Assembly (NCBI GenBank): GCA_951802195.1
Contig: OX637620.1
Coordinates: 806,001 to 870,000 of the forward strand
From: Tausonia pullulans
Lineage: Eukaryota; Basidiomycota; Tremellomycetes; Cystofilobasidiales; Mrakiaceae
DNA length: 64,000 nucleotides
Reading direction: 5' to 3'
Shown here: one piece after another, positions 26,307 through 38,700 of the stretch
Layout of the letters: every line of letters begins with the position of its first letter
Numbering within the stretch: position 1 is the stretch's first letter
The notes under the pieces: generated by a model
The model's database searches: none
The model's input: only the letters and a program-made list of their open reading frames with translations
Told to the model about the DNA's origin: nothing
Program-made: the position numbers and the translations under genes

Positions 26307-29300
26307 ATGACGCAGCAGCAAGACCGTGTCCCCGTGCGTGTGGTGTCTGCCCGATCGAGCGAGAGTGAAGAAAGCGCGCGCGACTGACCAGTCTTTACCG
26401 CTCTCCCCCTGCACACGCGCGCCTCTTCGTCCTCGTCGCTTACAGATCGCGCTCCACATCCCGACGAGCGCGATCCCGCTCAGCGCGGCCGCCCCTCAGC
26501 AGCGTGGCGGCAGCAGCTCCCGGCATGAGCATGCCCTTTTTGGCGGCGCCGACGGCGCCAAGACGGCCGTCCAGCGGCTTACAGAAGACGCCCATACCCG
26601 CGATTACGACCAGATCTCGCTGAGCCTTACGAACGCGTGCGTTCACTGCATCAGACGCGGAAAGGAAGCTCGAGCTAAACCTCTTGGCTTGTTTGGGACT
26701 CAAAAACAGCAACTGGCATGCCCGGTGGGAGCGGCTCTGTCTCAGGGCCGCCGACGCCCCGGATGACCCAGAGTCCAGGCGACGGACTGAGGAGGAGGCC
26801 GAGCGGTGGAGGATGGGCGGCGGGTTCATGAGGAGCGAAGTCACCATCACTCGTCTCGGTAAGTCCTTGTCTCTGTTGTAGAGGTCTTCAACGGGACACG
26901 AACCGCTAATGATCAACACCCAAACGCGACGCGTCGTCGATCTGTGTGTCGTTACTTTTACGCCCATCCAGAGGAGACCGAACACCTCATCGGATTCGCC
27001 GCCGACTGGCTTGAGCTTGACTCACCTGACGAAGGTATTCGCTTTGACTCTGAACTGGTGAGTCATGTTCTCTCCGGTTGCAGGTCGGGAGAGGCGAACA
27101 AAGTCGCGTTGAGACCATGCGCAGCGTCAAATCAAGCTTACCACTCGCCCGACCGACCGTTTGTTCCCAGGCGCTCCGCCACGAGCTCGCCCAAGCTGTC
27201 TACCTCAATGTACCCGTCGTTATCCTCCCCGCTCCCCGCAACCGCGCTCTCGTTGCCGACTATGCGCGCGCAGTCAACTCGTGCCTCGCTGCTGGGGGAC
27301 CTTTCGGCCAGGTCTCAATCCGGATCCCCATCTCGGACCCAGCTGAGCTGACTCATCCGATCCCCAACTCGCGGTCGACCTCGAGCCTGCCCTCTCGTGC
27401 CAGCGCGTCCACGAGTGCGCGACTCAGCACTGCCCAGACTGGGATCGCCGACCCGAGCGCGACTTGGGAGATTTGGGATGTCATTCGGACAATGTGCGGG
27501 TACAACCCGAGGCTTAGCCTGAGTGAGTGGTGGTTGCCAGCGCCCTCAGGCGGGCCTGTCGTTTTGGCACTGAAGCTTGTATTGCCTCATTCCCAGCTCT
27601 CGACTTGTCGACCCCTCTTCCTCCCTCTCCTGGTGCCCTTGCTCGCTGGGCCGCTGAACCGACTCGGCACATCATCCTTCCTGCGTCTTCCTTCATCTCC
27701 AATGCGAAGGGTTACCCGGTCCTCTCCAAAGCCACCCAGACGTTCCTCAAAGAGGTCATGAAGGTCCGTGGTTGCCTTCCTTGTTCAATGCACTCCAATT
27801 GTGCGCGGATCTGACTTGCTTGACCATACAGCAACGCCCCACGATCATTCTCTCCGGCGTTAACAACGGCATTCACCCGTCCGGAGGCCCCGCCGCATAC
27901 CCGCAGTATATCCGCCACCTCGAGAAAATGGCCCGCCAGCAGTCGGCTGCTGCCGAGGGCGGCTCGATGGACGAGTTTGCCAAAGGCTACTGGGACTGGC
28001 TTCAGGCGCCGCTCCAACCGCTCATGGACGACCTCCAGAGCTCGACGTACGAGGTTTTTGAGCGCGATCCAGTCAAGTACAAGAACTACGAAGACGCCAT
28101 CACGCTCGCCCTTACCGACCGGCCGGCAGACCGGCAGCTCGTCATCTACGTCTGTGGTGCAGGTCGAGGACCTTTGGTCTCTGGTGTACTCAGGGCACTC
28201 GACCGGTCGTCCCGGAAAGCGCGCGTCTACGCCGTCGAGAAGAACGCGAGCGCTTTTGTTACGTAAGCTCAACCGTCCATAGTTGCTTGGGCTAGTGCAT
28301 TTGATTGACAAGCACTCCATCTTGTCAACAGGCTCCAAGAGCGTCAGGCTCTCGAATGGGGCTCGGCTGTTGAGATCATCTTTGGCGACATGCGGACCAT
28401 CGACGTCCCCGAGCCGGCCGACATCATCGTCTCTGAGCTTCTCGGCTCCTTCGGCGATAATGAGCTTTCTCCGGAGTGCCTGGACGGTGCCGTGCGCTTC
28501 CTCAAGCGTGTGTCCTCCCTGCTTTCTAACCTCTCTGGTTTTATGCTTACCTTCCCTCCTGCCTCCTGCCCCGCCTTTTCTCCTCCAGCCGACGGCATCT
28601 CCATCCCCGCTTCCTACACGGCCCATCTCTCTCCGCTAGCCTCGTCGAAGCTCTACAACGAGGTCACCGCTTCGACGCGGGACTCGAAGCAGGCCGAGAC
28701 GCCGTACGTCGTCATGTTCCAGGCCGTCAACACCCTGTCCGGAGACCCTTCCCCGGAGAGCCTCCGGTGCGGAAACAAGGTCCAGGAGTGCTGGGCGTTC
28801 GAGCATCCCCGGCGGGACCTCGTGCTTGACAATCGCGGCCTCCCGCTCACCAACTCTCACAACACGCGATCGGCGCAGTAAGTGCTGTGGTCGGACCCTT
28901 GTAGCAAGCACCGGCCGAGACTGACGTTCTGTTCTGTGCTGTCAGCCTCACCTTCCACATCCCACACGCTGGAGCCTTGCATGGTCTCGCGTGAGTCTTC
29001 CGTTTGCACCAATGTTCTTGCTTCAACACGGTTACTGACGAGCTGGCTTCCCTCCAAGCGGCTACTTCGAGGCCCATCTCTACGGTCCTATCGGCCTCTC
29101 CATCCACCCGGAGCGAAAGCACCTCGTCTCTCCCGAGATGCTCTCCTGGTTCCCCCTCTTCTTCCCCTTCAAGGTGAGCTTGGCGCGTTTGCCTAAACTG
29201 GCTCGCGCAGAGAGCTGATCTGCTGTGGCCGTCTACAGGAACCGCTCTTCCTGCCGTCAAACTCTGAGCTGGACGTTCACATCTGGCGTCTCACCGACTC

Positions 29301-29690
29301 GCGGACTCGCAAGGTGTGTCACTGAGAACGTACTTTCATGACATATCTTCATCTGACGAGCCCTTCCCTTGGCTGTGTCTCCAAATGAACAAGGTCTGGT
29401 ACGAGTGGCACGCCGAAGCTTTCCTCCCGACCCAGCATAACGCTACCGCGTCTGGATCGCCCAACCCGGCGTCGATCCTCCTCCCGCCGACGCCAAACGG
29501 CACCCGCGGTTTTACGAGCCCGACGGCGCCAAGCCCGATGATGGACGCTCATTCGTCCTCTGGGTACGGCTATGGCCTGCCTGGTGATGACAGTGGCGAC
29601 GTTTCCATTGGGGATGGCGGAGGACGTCTCAAGATTGGTCAGACGAGCTTGCACAACCCGAGCGGGCGGGGTTTCAGCATGCTCGGTTAG
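26307..29690 (+). CDS. PRMT5: Type II protein arginine methyltransferase PRMT5 (Skb1/Hsl7)
   Basis: Makes symmetric dimethylarginine on histones and Sm-type splicing proteins; in fungi it also touches the Swe1 morphogenesis checkpoint. Thirteen exons (26307-26333, 26446-26636, 26710-26858, 26972-27057, 27171-27522, 27597-27763, 27832-28262, 28332-28507, 28589-28877, 28946-28990, 29059-29173, 29239-29313, 29394-29690) give 799 residues. The N-terminal TIM-barrel part includes [14 protein letters not shown] and [19 protein letters not shown]. The Rossmann part has [20 protein letters not shown] (SAM binding). The double-E loop [20 protein letters not shown] carries both catalytic glutamates. 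The beta-barrel follows, with [20 protein letters not shown]. The C-terminus has a family-specific extension of about 70 residues rich in Ser/Gly/Pro. The start ATG sits in a good context (CACCATGA). Confidence 0.94.
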
Positions 29691-30464
29691 ACTGGGGCTG
29701 AACGCTCGCGCTCTCGCTCTCTTTCTTTCTCAGTCTTTCTCCGTGTTAATTTGGATAGTTTCGCCCTCTTACGTCTTTGCTATTCCTCCTTTCTCGCTCT
29801 CTCTCTGATCTCCCCATTGGCATGCTCTTGCTCTCTTTATCCATGGTCCCTCTTCCCATCTCCCATTGCATAAGAGTTTGGGTGGCTCCAATGTTCCTCA
29901 TCTGGCCGGTTGTCGGCTACGCGATCGTGAATCGACTCGCATGTCCTCGAACTTGCGGCACGAATCTCAAACTTCTCCTCTATAGCTCAGTTCGGTGGCT
30001 TCGGGCCAAATTCGTTCGTTAATTGCGTGCCTCCTAAAGACAATGGCGCGTTGTTCGCTCTCATTCGTCATTGATGCGGCGATCTTGCATTAGCGATACC
30101 CTCTCAACGAACCGCATCTTGCTCGCTTGCTCCTCAAAATTCACATAAACCACGAAAGCATCTCATATTCAGGTCATGCAAATTCATCCGAGTTATACCT
30201 GAGCCTATCTTTGACTGCTGCCTTCCCCCCCCCTCTCGATCAGGCTCTAGCACCCTATCCGATGCCGAGTAATGCACATTCGTCGCCCGCCCTAGAGTCA
30301 TCGGTGAACAGAACAAGAGTGGCCAGCTGCCGGTCCACGTCTCCCTGCCTTTAGTTGGTGACGCACATGCCGGAGTTCACAGGGGGAATAGCTGCAATGG
30401 AGACACGCGACCATGATTGAGATGTTAAATCTGATACATGGGCGCAAAAAGCCAACGGCCACGC
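29691..30464. other. Convergent intergenic region, no gene seen
   Basis: Between the stops of PRMT5 (plus) and the mitochondrial SerRS gene (minus). It is CT-rich at first, then of mixed composition. A string resembling a tRNA A box occurs near 29983, but no B box or cloverleaf follows. Confidence 0.55.
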
Positions 30465-32176
30465 TCAAATCCATTCGATCGGGATGTGGCCGATCTTCTC
30501 CTCCCCGAGCCAGAAGCGCTGAAGGACCTTCGGCAAACGCATCCCAGAGACCACGAGCCCCTCGTCGAACGACTCCTTGCGATCGCCTTCGGTCTTCTTC
30601 GTCACCCGCTTCTTGCGGTCGCTCTTGGCCTTCGCTGGTTTCGCGTCCGCTGCCGTGCCTTGACTGAGAACGACGCCATTCTCGAGCAACGCAACGATCA
30701 GCCGGGGAATGGCGGCGGCCGTTCCATTGAGGGTGTGCGCGAACGACGTCGGGGCAACCTTGGGCGGCGGCGGTGCGTGCGGGTTGTCAGATGGGGCCGC
30801 CTGGGGCGTACGGTAGGTAATATGCAGCCGTCGGGCCTGGTAAGAGGTGCAGTTGGACGTCGAAGAAATCTGTAGACAAGGGTGGTCAGCTTGGGAGTTA
30901 CGTCTTTAGAGGTACATCGACGAACCTCGCCCCAGTTTCCGCGACCGGGCATCCAAGCCTCCATGTCAACCTTGCGGTGAGCCGCCGCGCCCAGCTCCTC
31001 TGTCGGCATTTCCAGAACCCTAGCATAATTGTTTATTGGGTATTAGCAAGATGAGAGCGATTGAGGCATGGGGGCCGCAACTCACCGGACAGAAAGACCC
31101 AGCCCCTGAACCATCTCCCGCTGAACATCCTTGATCGCCTCCATCTCTTTCTCGGACGAGTCTTGATCACAGACGGTAAATAGCTCAACTTTGGAGAACT
31201 GGTGGACCCGGTAGAGCCCGCGGACGTCCGAGCCCTTTCCTGTCTCCGTTCGGTACGCCTTACCGACCCCGACTACTTTGAGCGGGAGTTCCTGGTGGTA
31301 GCAGTTGCGTCCAAAGAAGCTTCCCGCAAGCGGGATCTCAGCCGTCGCCGCGAGGCTGAGCTGAGGTGAGCCCGGTGTTGAAGACGAGATGTGGTACGAC
31401 TGGCTGGTCCCGTCCCGCTCTCGCGGAGAGAAGCCACACCGGCCGGCGATGTCGGCGCGCACAACGTCCGGGCATGCTACGGGGGTGAAGCCCCGGGAAA
31501 CAGCGACTGAGAGTGCGTACGACTGAAGGGCAGCCTCGAGGACAACCCCCGCGCCGCGAAGGAAGTACCAGCCCGAGCCAGTGACGATGGCACCGGACTC
31601 GAAGTCCACAATCCCGAGTGCCCGCGCGACAAGCAGGTGGTCACGGTTCGGGTCAGCGGCGATAGGCGTCGGACCGAGCGTCTCGAGGGTAACAGCGTTT
31701 TCCTCAGGGCCAACTGGGACGTCCGGGTGAGTAGTGTTTGGGATGGGCAGCGCTGCAGCGAGCAGCTTGGCTTCGACTTCGGTGACCTTGGGCGAGAGTT
31801 GGTGGATCTCGTCCTTGATGCGTTGGGCCTCCTCCTTTGCTCCCTCCTCACGCTTCCGGACTCGCTCGCCGACGATACCCCGTTCCTTCTGGAGTTGGTT
31901 GAGCTGAGTGTTGAGGTCCACTCGGGCTTGAGCGAGCGTCGCGGCAGTCTGGATTTGCTCCGGGCTCGTCGCGGCATTCCGAGTCTTGGCATTAAAGAGG
32001 ATTGTTGGGAGGTCGGAAAGGAGTGCCCGGTAGTCGAGCCGAGGTGCGATGAGTGGGACAGCCTGGTTAACGTCCTCCGAGGCCTGGGAAGACGTTCGCC
32101 GACAGCACAAGACATGTTGTGCGCCGCCGGTGTGGAAGGACGTGCCGGCGAGGGTAGACCGCGCTGTTCGAAGCAT
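30465..32176 (-). CDS. DIA4: Mitochondrial seryl-tRNA synthetase
   Basis: Class II synthetase charging mitochondrial tRNA-Ser. Minus-strand exons 31086-32176, 30926-31019 and 30465-30869 give 529 residues. The N-terminus ([20 protein letters not shown]) looks like a mitochondrial presequence. The two-helix tRNA-binding arm lies between [20 protein letters not shown] and [15 protein letters not shown]. Motif 2 appears as [20 protein letters not shown], preceded by [12 protein letters not shown]. Motif 3 is [20 protein letters not shown], followed by LLENGVVL. The [15 protein letters not shown] insert near the C-terminus is unusual in its length and charge. The choice of the ATG at 32176 rests on it being the first in-frame ATG of the open frame. 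The gene symbol is assigned by family (yeast mitochondrial SerRS), not by synteny. Confidence 0.92.
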
Positions 32177-32753
32177 TTTTGATGAGAGAAAGTTCAAAAG
32201 GAAGTTCTGAGTGGCTAGAGCCGATCGTCAGCTTCACATCGTTGAAGAAAGCGAATAGGGAGGCACCGCCTGACGTGGGCCCATGCGAGACGGCTCCTTT
32301 CTCTTCTTCCCTCCAAGGAGACCACAATCAAAGCAGCACAAGTCGAGGCTCCAGCAGATGTCTGGTATTGACTCACGATGAAGAAAGTGTGCCAGAGACG
32401 GCCGTGGTTGCTGGGCCAATGATGCGCTAGAGGCTGGGTCTAGCCGCGCGTTTGAGCAGACGAGGCTGAAGCTGGAGGGTCCCGGCGTCGGTACAGTAGC
32501 AGTCTCTCGTGGGGAGACTGTGACAGACGTCTGGGCGCTTTTCTCTTGAAAAAGGGTATGGTATTGGTGGTTGTCGAAGAAAAGAAGCCAGGCGGCGGCC
32601 CGGCTCGTCACCGACTCTTCGGATTCGCGTCTTGCTCGACGCGACCGGCAGATCGTTGTCAAGGAACTGGAGACTCGGATTTTCTTTACTCGCTGAACAT
32701 CATGATCCATGTACAGTCGTTAAATCATGAAAAACAAGCGGTATCTTGTCGCC
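32177..32753. other. Intergenic region between SerRS and CIN1
   Basis: It lies between two minus-strand genes: the SerRS start on one side and the CIN1 stop on the other. A minus-strand open frame (32234-32710) has no family signature or codon pattern distinct from background. Promoter and 3' UTR sequence is the simplest reading. Confidence 0.55.
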
Positions 32754-35700
32754 TCAGTCCCGGCGGTCCCGCTCCGCCGCCACGCACGCCTTTCGAGCGC
32801 TCTCGATCGCCATGATCCTAGGAGGGGTGTCAGAAGCTAGGTCAGTTATCCATTATTGTGAGTTACTGCGTAGAACAAAAATCACCACTCCGCAGCTTCT
32901 TTGCTGGAAGACGCCCTGAGAGAAATGGCATCGCCGCGGAACCTCGGGACGATCTGAAACGCGAGGCTGTTGGATGAGACCTCGCGTAGAGAGATCTCGT
33001 TGAGGGGGAATGGCATGCGGTAGACTGAAGGCGGCGGAGACACCAAGAAAGATGTTCGGTCAAAGTCCACCCCGAACCAAAGGAGAAAGGGAGGACGAAC
33101 GGTTCTTGGAGGGCTCCGTGAGGATCTGGCAGGAGATATCACTTAGCGCATGTTTGTTTGAGACAGAACTAGTAACACTCACAATGAGGTCGTTTGTCAG
33201 AATGCAATTTAGTTCTGGCGAAGGTGGCGTTTATATCAGTAATGGGCTCGCAACCAGTGGAGAGTCAGGATCTCACTTTTCGATCCCTTCCCCTTCATCA
33301 CGCTACCTTCCTTCAGGAGCTTGCGCGGTCCGAGGTTTCGAGTGGGAGCAGTCAAATCGAGCTGAGCAATAGAGGATGTTCTTCAGTAAGACGTGATCAT
33401 TTACCTCGAACAGAGCCGAACGCACTCGACCAGCGCCGACCCAGAGGTCCTGGGACAAAGCAGCGAGGCGGTCATGACCCTCGCGTGCTCGGATAGCCTC
33501 GTTGATCCGATTGAGGACACCCTCAACCTGATGAATAGTACGCCTGATAACGTTCGACAGATGATCGTCAGTTTGAGAGGGCCAAAGTTCCATGGACCAG
33601 TGCTGGAAAGCGAGAACCCACTCGATCTGGGTATACTCGGGTCCCTCGTCGGTGTAGTGCAGGATCTGCTTGAGGAGCAAGGGATATCGAGTGATCCTCT
33701 AGCAAACGGGATGAAAGGTGATTAGCAGGCTGAAAGTTGAGACAGACGCGTGGGAGATGGTGACTGACCTGCATGGGCATAAGCAGGTACGAGCTGAGGT
33801 CGAGTCCTCGGATGGCAGGTTCGCTTCGGAGCAACTGGAGCAGAAAGGGTCAGCTGGCGAGTCTGGGACTCCATCCGGGCAGGAAGCACTAACGACGAGG
33901 GTCGATTGAAGCTTCGGATCCTTTTCCCGGAGGGACTGGAGGATGCGAGAGGCCGTCGACTGGTTCTGGCAATAGGGCACGCTAAAGAAAGAATGACTGT
34001 CAGTCGGGCTCGTTAGCCGCTTGGCAGAGCACGCATGACTGACTAGACATCGCAGTCGGGGATGTGTCTTTGGAGGAGCGAGAGACGTCATGAGCTGAGA
34101 TTTTGCTTGGCGAATATAAAATCTAGGCACTTACTCGGCGAGTATGTCGGCCAGAGAGGAAATATAAAGCCGGGAAGCCTTCTGCCTTTCCTCTATGAAC
34201 CGTGGGATATGAGAAACTTGCTTCAGGTGAGAACGAGGAGAACGTACCGAGCTCGCTGAGGAGAATCGTCGAGAAGATGAGAATGTTCTCGATGTTCTTG
34301 TCGCACGAACGGGCGCATCGTCAGCTGGCATATTCGGATCAGAGTGAGGAAGAAGCAGTCTCACGGCAAAGATGACAACGAGCTCCTTATCGCTGAGAAT
34401 GGGAACGAGAGCGGCGTAAAAGACCTGCCCAAAGATTGTCAGCCTCCCTCGCGAAGTATGTTGTGCCTAAGTCATCTCACCTCGACAAGAAGCTGGCAGT
34501 CTCGAACGTAGGAGCTCTCGGTCGCGATGAATTCTGTTAAAAGAAGCAAAAATGGTCAGTCTCATCCAAGTCTCATCCAACGGGAGCATCTCGGTCGCGA
34601 TTTTAAGGCTGACCAAACATCTGTCAGAAGTAGAAACAGGTTAGTCCAAGTCAATCAGGAGATGGCGAGAGAACCACTCACCGCTTCCTGTCGCTTGCGC
34701 TCCTTCTCCGAGAGCGAATCGAGGACACCCTTGTCGGCCACCCTATGTAGACTTCCAAGTCAGAGTTGCCAAGGCTGGGCACGAGCACAGAATGCGCTTA
34801 CAAGCTTGACCAATTCTACATGCGCAAAGACAGACCAGCACTCGTCAATGGGGACCTTTATGCTCTGCTCAAGGGAGGCAAAGACTCACGCTTCCCATCA
34901 CAGACGTTGAGACCCTCGCTGTGTCATCTGGCCCAGCTGCACCCCCCGGAACTAGACCTCCTATCGGTCCTCCTGACATCGGCCCGCCAATGACAATCGA
35001 CGGCCTCTTCGGCTCGGGGGTTGCAGGCGAGATATACGCGCTCGCCTGGCTCTTGACCTTGGAGATGTACGCCGACATTCTTCCTCCTCCGCTGCCGTGA
35101 TGCCCGCCTCCGACCGTCGTTGTCGGATTGCTGAGAACTCCGGCGGACGTCGGGCTGGAGATGCCGTTCAGCTTGTCCCCCGAGGACGTAGATGAGTGTC
35201 GCTCAAGCTTAATTGCCGTGGGGGGAGGTGCCTGGCGCTGTTGCTCAAGGAAAGCCTCGTACCTATCGTAAGCGTCCTCAAGTACCGGCTCAGGGGAGAG
35301 GGAACGCGCTTTCTCCTCCACCTCCTCCTCCTCCTCCTCCACATCCCCCGGCTGTTGCCGCCCAGCAGAAGGCAGAGAAGGCAAAGGTCGTTCGGAGCGA
35401 CCCGTAGAAGGAGCAGCGTCCGAGAGCGTCGAAACGGTTGAGAGCGGCCGCCTCGCAGGAACCGAGGGTGGAGGACGGCGGTGAGAAGCGGCGGAAGTGG
35501 TGAGTCGTAGACCGGCGGCCTCAAGGACACGCTCGCGTTCCTTGGTTCGACGGGCTCGCTCGGCGGCCTTCTCGGAATTGGTTGACTCATCGTTGTTGTC
35601 GTAGCCAGAATCTTCGTCCGAGGACGAGTCATCACCGACCGAGCTTACAACGGAGACAGGTCGGGAAGGCCGTGCAGAACCAGGAACCGGCAAGGCAGAC

Positions 35701-38700
35701 CTCCTCCGTTCCATCGGCGGCGAGAGAAGGGGCCCGGTCGCGAAGGATGCAATCCCTTCAGCTACCCCTGTTGCGGGCGAGGGGATAATGATGGAGCGAC
35801 AGCGGGGCGGAGGCGGTGGGGCAGCTCGATGAGCTTCAGAGACGCTTGCAGGTGCATGCTCTGTCGTTGCCTCAAGCGCAGAGGAGTCTGAGACGCCCTC
35901 AATGGGATACTGGCTGGCAAGCTCGAGGACTGGCACTGGTGACAACGAGGGAGACTGCTCTGACTCTGTCTGGCTGTAGCAGTTCGTCGTCAGTCCCTCT
36001 AAAGTCTGCTCGATGGGCGTCTCTTCGCTAGCAGTCTCCTCGGCAGCGGAAGTTTCAGCCTCCTCGGCAGCGGAGAGAGCGGAAGCGGACGGGAGCGAAG
36101 ACCGGTCCGAATCTTGACAGGGCGATGAGGGAAACATGTATCACGATTCGAAGAAGAAACAAAAATGGGAACAACTTCAGCCTGTGACCGCAGGAGGGAG
36201 CGGCAAACACGTAGAAGAGAAAGAGATGATGTAAATGACGGGCTCGACTGAGACAAGGGGGACTGGCGGCGGCGAAATGCACTGGAGGGTGTGGAGTGAA
36301 AGTGCAAGAGGACACGGAGACTAACCCTGAAGCTCGAAGAAGGTAGCGGGCACGAGAAAGACGACTCCGTCGGTGGCGGCCTTCCACCAGTCGCCGTCCG
36401 ACTGGTCAACGATAGTGATGACATCTCCCTCGGAGAAGGAGAGCTCCTGGCTACTCGAGCCAGTGAAGGAGTACAAGGCCTTGGCCTGGACGACTGAGGG
36501 AGGCGAGGGAAACGTCAACTAAACTGTTTCTCGGAGCCTGTGGCATTCAGGAGCAACAACGCACTCTCTATGACCTCCGCGACATAGGACGAGGGGAACC
36601 AGCCAGACTTGCGGTCCTTGATGAGCGTGCCGTAATACCAGGGCGAATCGGGGTCCTTGGACGGGTGCGCCTCGATCATGTAGTTCTCTGAAAAGGCTGC
36701 AGGTGGGAGGACAACACAATGCGGTCAAAAGGGTCAGCGAAAGACTTGAGCATCGCGTAGCAACACAGACTTACAGAGGTCCTCGGGGCGCTGGCCCTCA
36801 TAGGCGTAGAGCGTGCGGACCTTGAGCGAGACTGACACATTGACGGCATCGAGCGGGTCTTCGAGTTTCTCGTCGTGGACGTTGATCGTCGGGACAGCCG
36901 GCTCGGGAGCCTCGTCCTCATCCTCGCTCTCCTCAGCTTGGGAAGCGAGCGCGGGGGCTGCCGAAGCGGTTGACGACGGGACACCACCGTTAGCGGCCAG
37001 TCCCTGATACCAGTCGACGGACTGACGATTCGCGTTCCGAGCGGTAGATTCGTCCTCTTGTTCCGGCTTCGAGGCAGCGGCGTGAGGCGGCGACTGAGGG
37101 GTCGGGGGTGAGACCGGGCGAGGTGCGTTGTTGATGTGCGTCGGAGGGGTAGCGTCGCCAATGACGGCTCCGGCGCCGGGCGCTCCAGACTTGTCGACAG
37201 TGACGGCCTTCTTCAGCTTCGCGCCTCCCTGGATGGCGGCGAAGAGGCCTCCGCGAGATGAAGGATCGGCCGAACCTCCACCAAGCGCGGCGAGGAGAGG
37301 ATTCTTAGGCTTGTCGGAACCGGCACCAGGGGCAGGCGAGGACGACTGCGAAACCGGAGCAGAGGAGCTCGAGCCCGATGCAGGCGGGATGATCCCACCG
37401 AAGAGGGCGCGAGCGAGCTCCTTGCGACGCTTGTTGGCGGTGTCGTAGTCCGAGTCCGAGTCCGAGTCGTCGTTTTTGTCCTCGATGACATCCCAGTCCT
37501 CCTCGGGAGGGGCGACGTAGTTCGACTTCTTAGCCGGGGCCCTGTGGGCGACCGGCGCGGTGATGGTAGGAGGCGACTGGGCCCTGGGCGCAGCAGCAGG
37601 AGCCGGCGCAGTTTCTTCGGTGGGAGGCGTCGGTTTAAAGAAGGGGTTCGACGAGCCGAGCGAGGTCGAGGGCGAGGCGGAGCTCGGGGAGGCAGCAGCA
37701 GCGGCGCCAGCACCACCAAGACGGTTGAAAGGGTTGTGCTTGCTTACCGTCGGGGGAGGGGAGGTCACGTCGGCCGCCGAGACAGCGGGAGAGGTGACAT
37801 CGGGAGGAGCGACTGCAGCTGGCTCAGGCATCGGAACGGGAGCCGATTTGGCAGCAAGGGCAGCACGACGGGCGTGGAACTGCTCCTCGGCGAAGCGCTC
37901 CTCCTCCTCTTGGCGCTCAATCTCCCTCATCCGCGCTGCTCGGTCGGCAGCGGCCTTTTTGAGGCGCGCCTCACGTTCACGAAGGGCCTGCTCCTCAGGG
38001 TCCTCCTCGGGCTCGGCGGTAGCCGGAGCGGGAGCAGGGGCAGAGCGAGCACGCGAGGCCGCAGGTGCCACGGGCGCAGGCTTGTGGAAAGGAGCAGGGG
38101 GAGCAGGCGGCTTTTTGGCCGCGGCGCGAGAAGTGGGAGGGGGAGGAGGGGCCTTCAGGACAGACTTGACGGGGGCAGGAGGCGAGGGAGCGGCAAGAGC
38201 GGCCGGCTTGGGAGGTTCGCCTCGACCGGCGCGCTCGCCCTCCAGCTTGGCCTTCCGTTCGTTCTCTTTGGCCGTGCGCTCCTCCTCGGCCTTGCGCGCC
38301 CGGTCCTCGTTCTCCTTTCTCTCCCGCTCGAGGCGCTCCTCAACGCTCTTGTCGATGATCTCTTCGGCGGGAGTCGTGGTAAGGCCGAGGGCACGCTTGC
38401 GTTCCTCGAGACGGGCAAGGACCTTAAGCCTCGACCGTTCCTTGCGTTCTTCGGGAGTGAGGTTTGCCGAAGCAGGCCGGGCCGGCGCCGAGGGAGGTGC
38501 GAGAGACGATGAGGCAGCAGCCGGCGGGGCCGGGGGAGGCGAGCGAGGAGCCCGGTCGCGGTCGTAGCGGTCGCGGTCGCGGTCCCTATCACGGTCGTCA
38601 CGAGAGTCCCTCGAGCGGTAGTCGTCACGGTCCCTTGAGCGGTCGCGATCCCTGTCGCGCCGGTCGCGGTCAAAGGTGCCCCGTAGGTAGCCCTTTTCCG

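Noticed and set aside
29983-30060. tRNA-like string (TAGCTCAGTT) near 29983
   Set aside because: No B box, no acceptor-stem pairing and no cloverleaf downstream; a chance match.
32234-32710. Minus-strand 158-codon frame between SerRS and CIN1
   Set aside because: Irregular composition with no domain; sits where UTR and promoter are expected.
37544-38567. Two long plus-strand open frames (Gly/Arg-rich, Ala/Ser-rich)
   Set aside because: They are antisense to the CIN1 coding exons and arise from GC-rich codon bias; composition is repetitive and no domain is seen.
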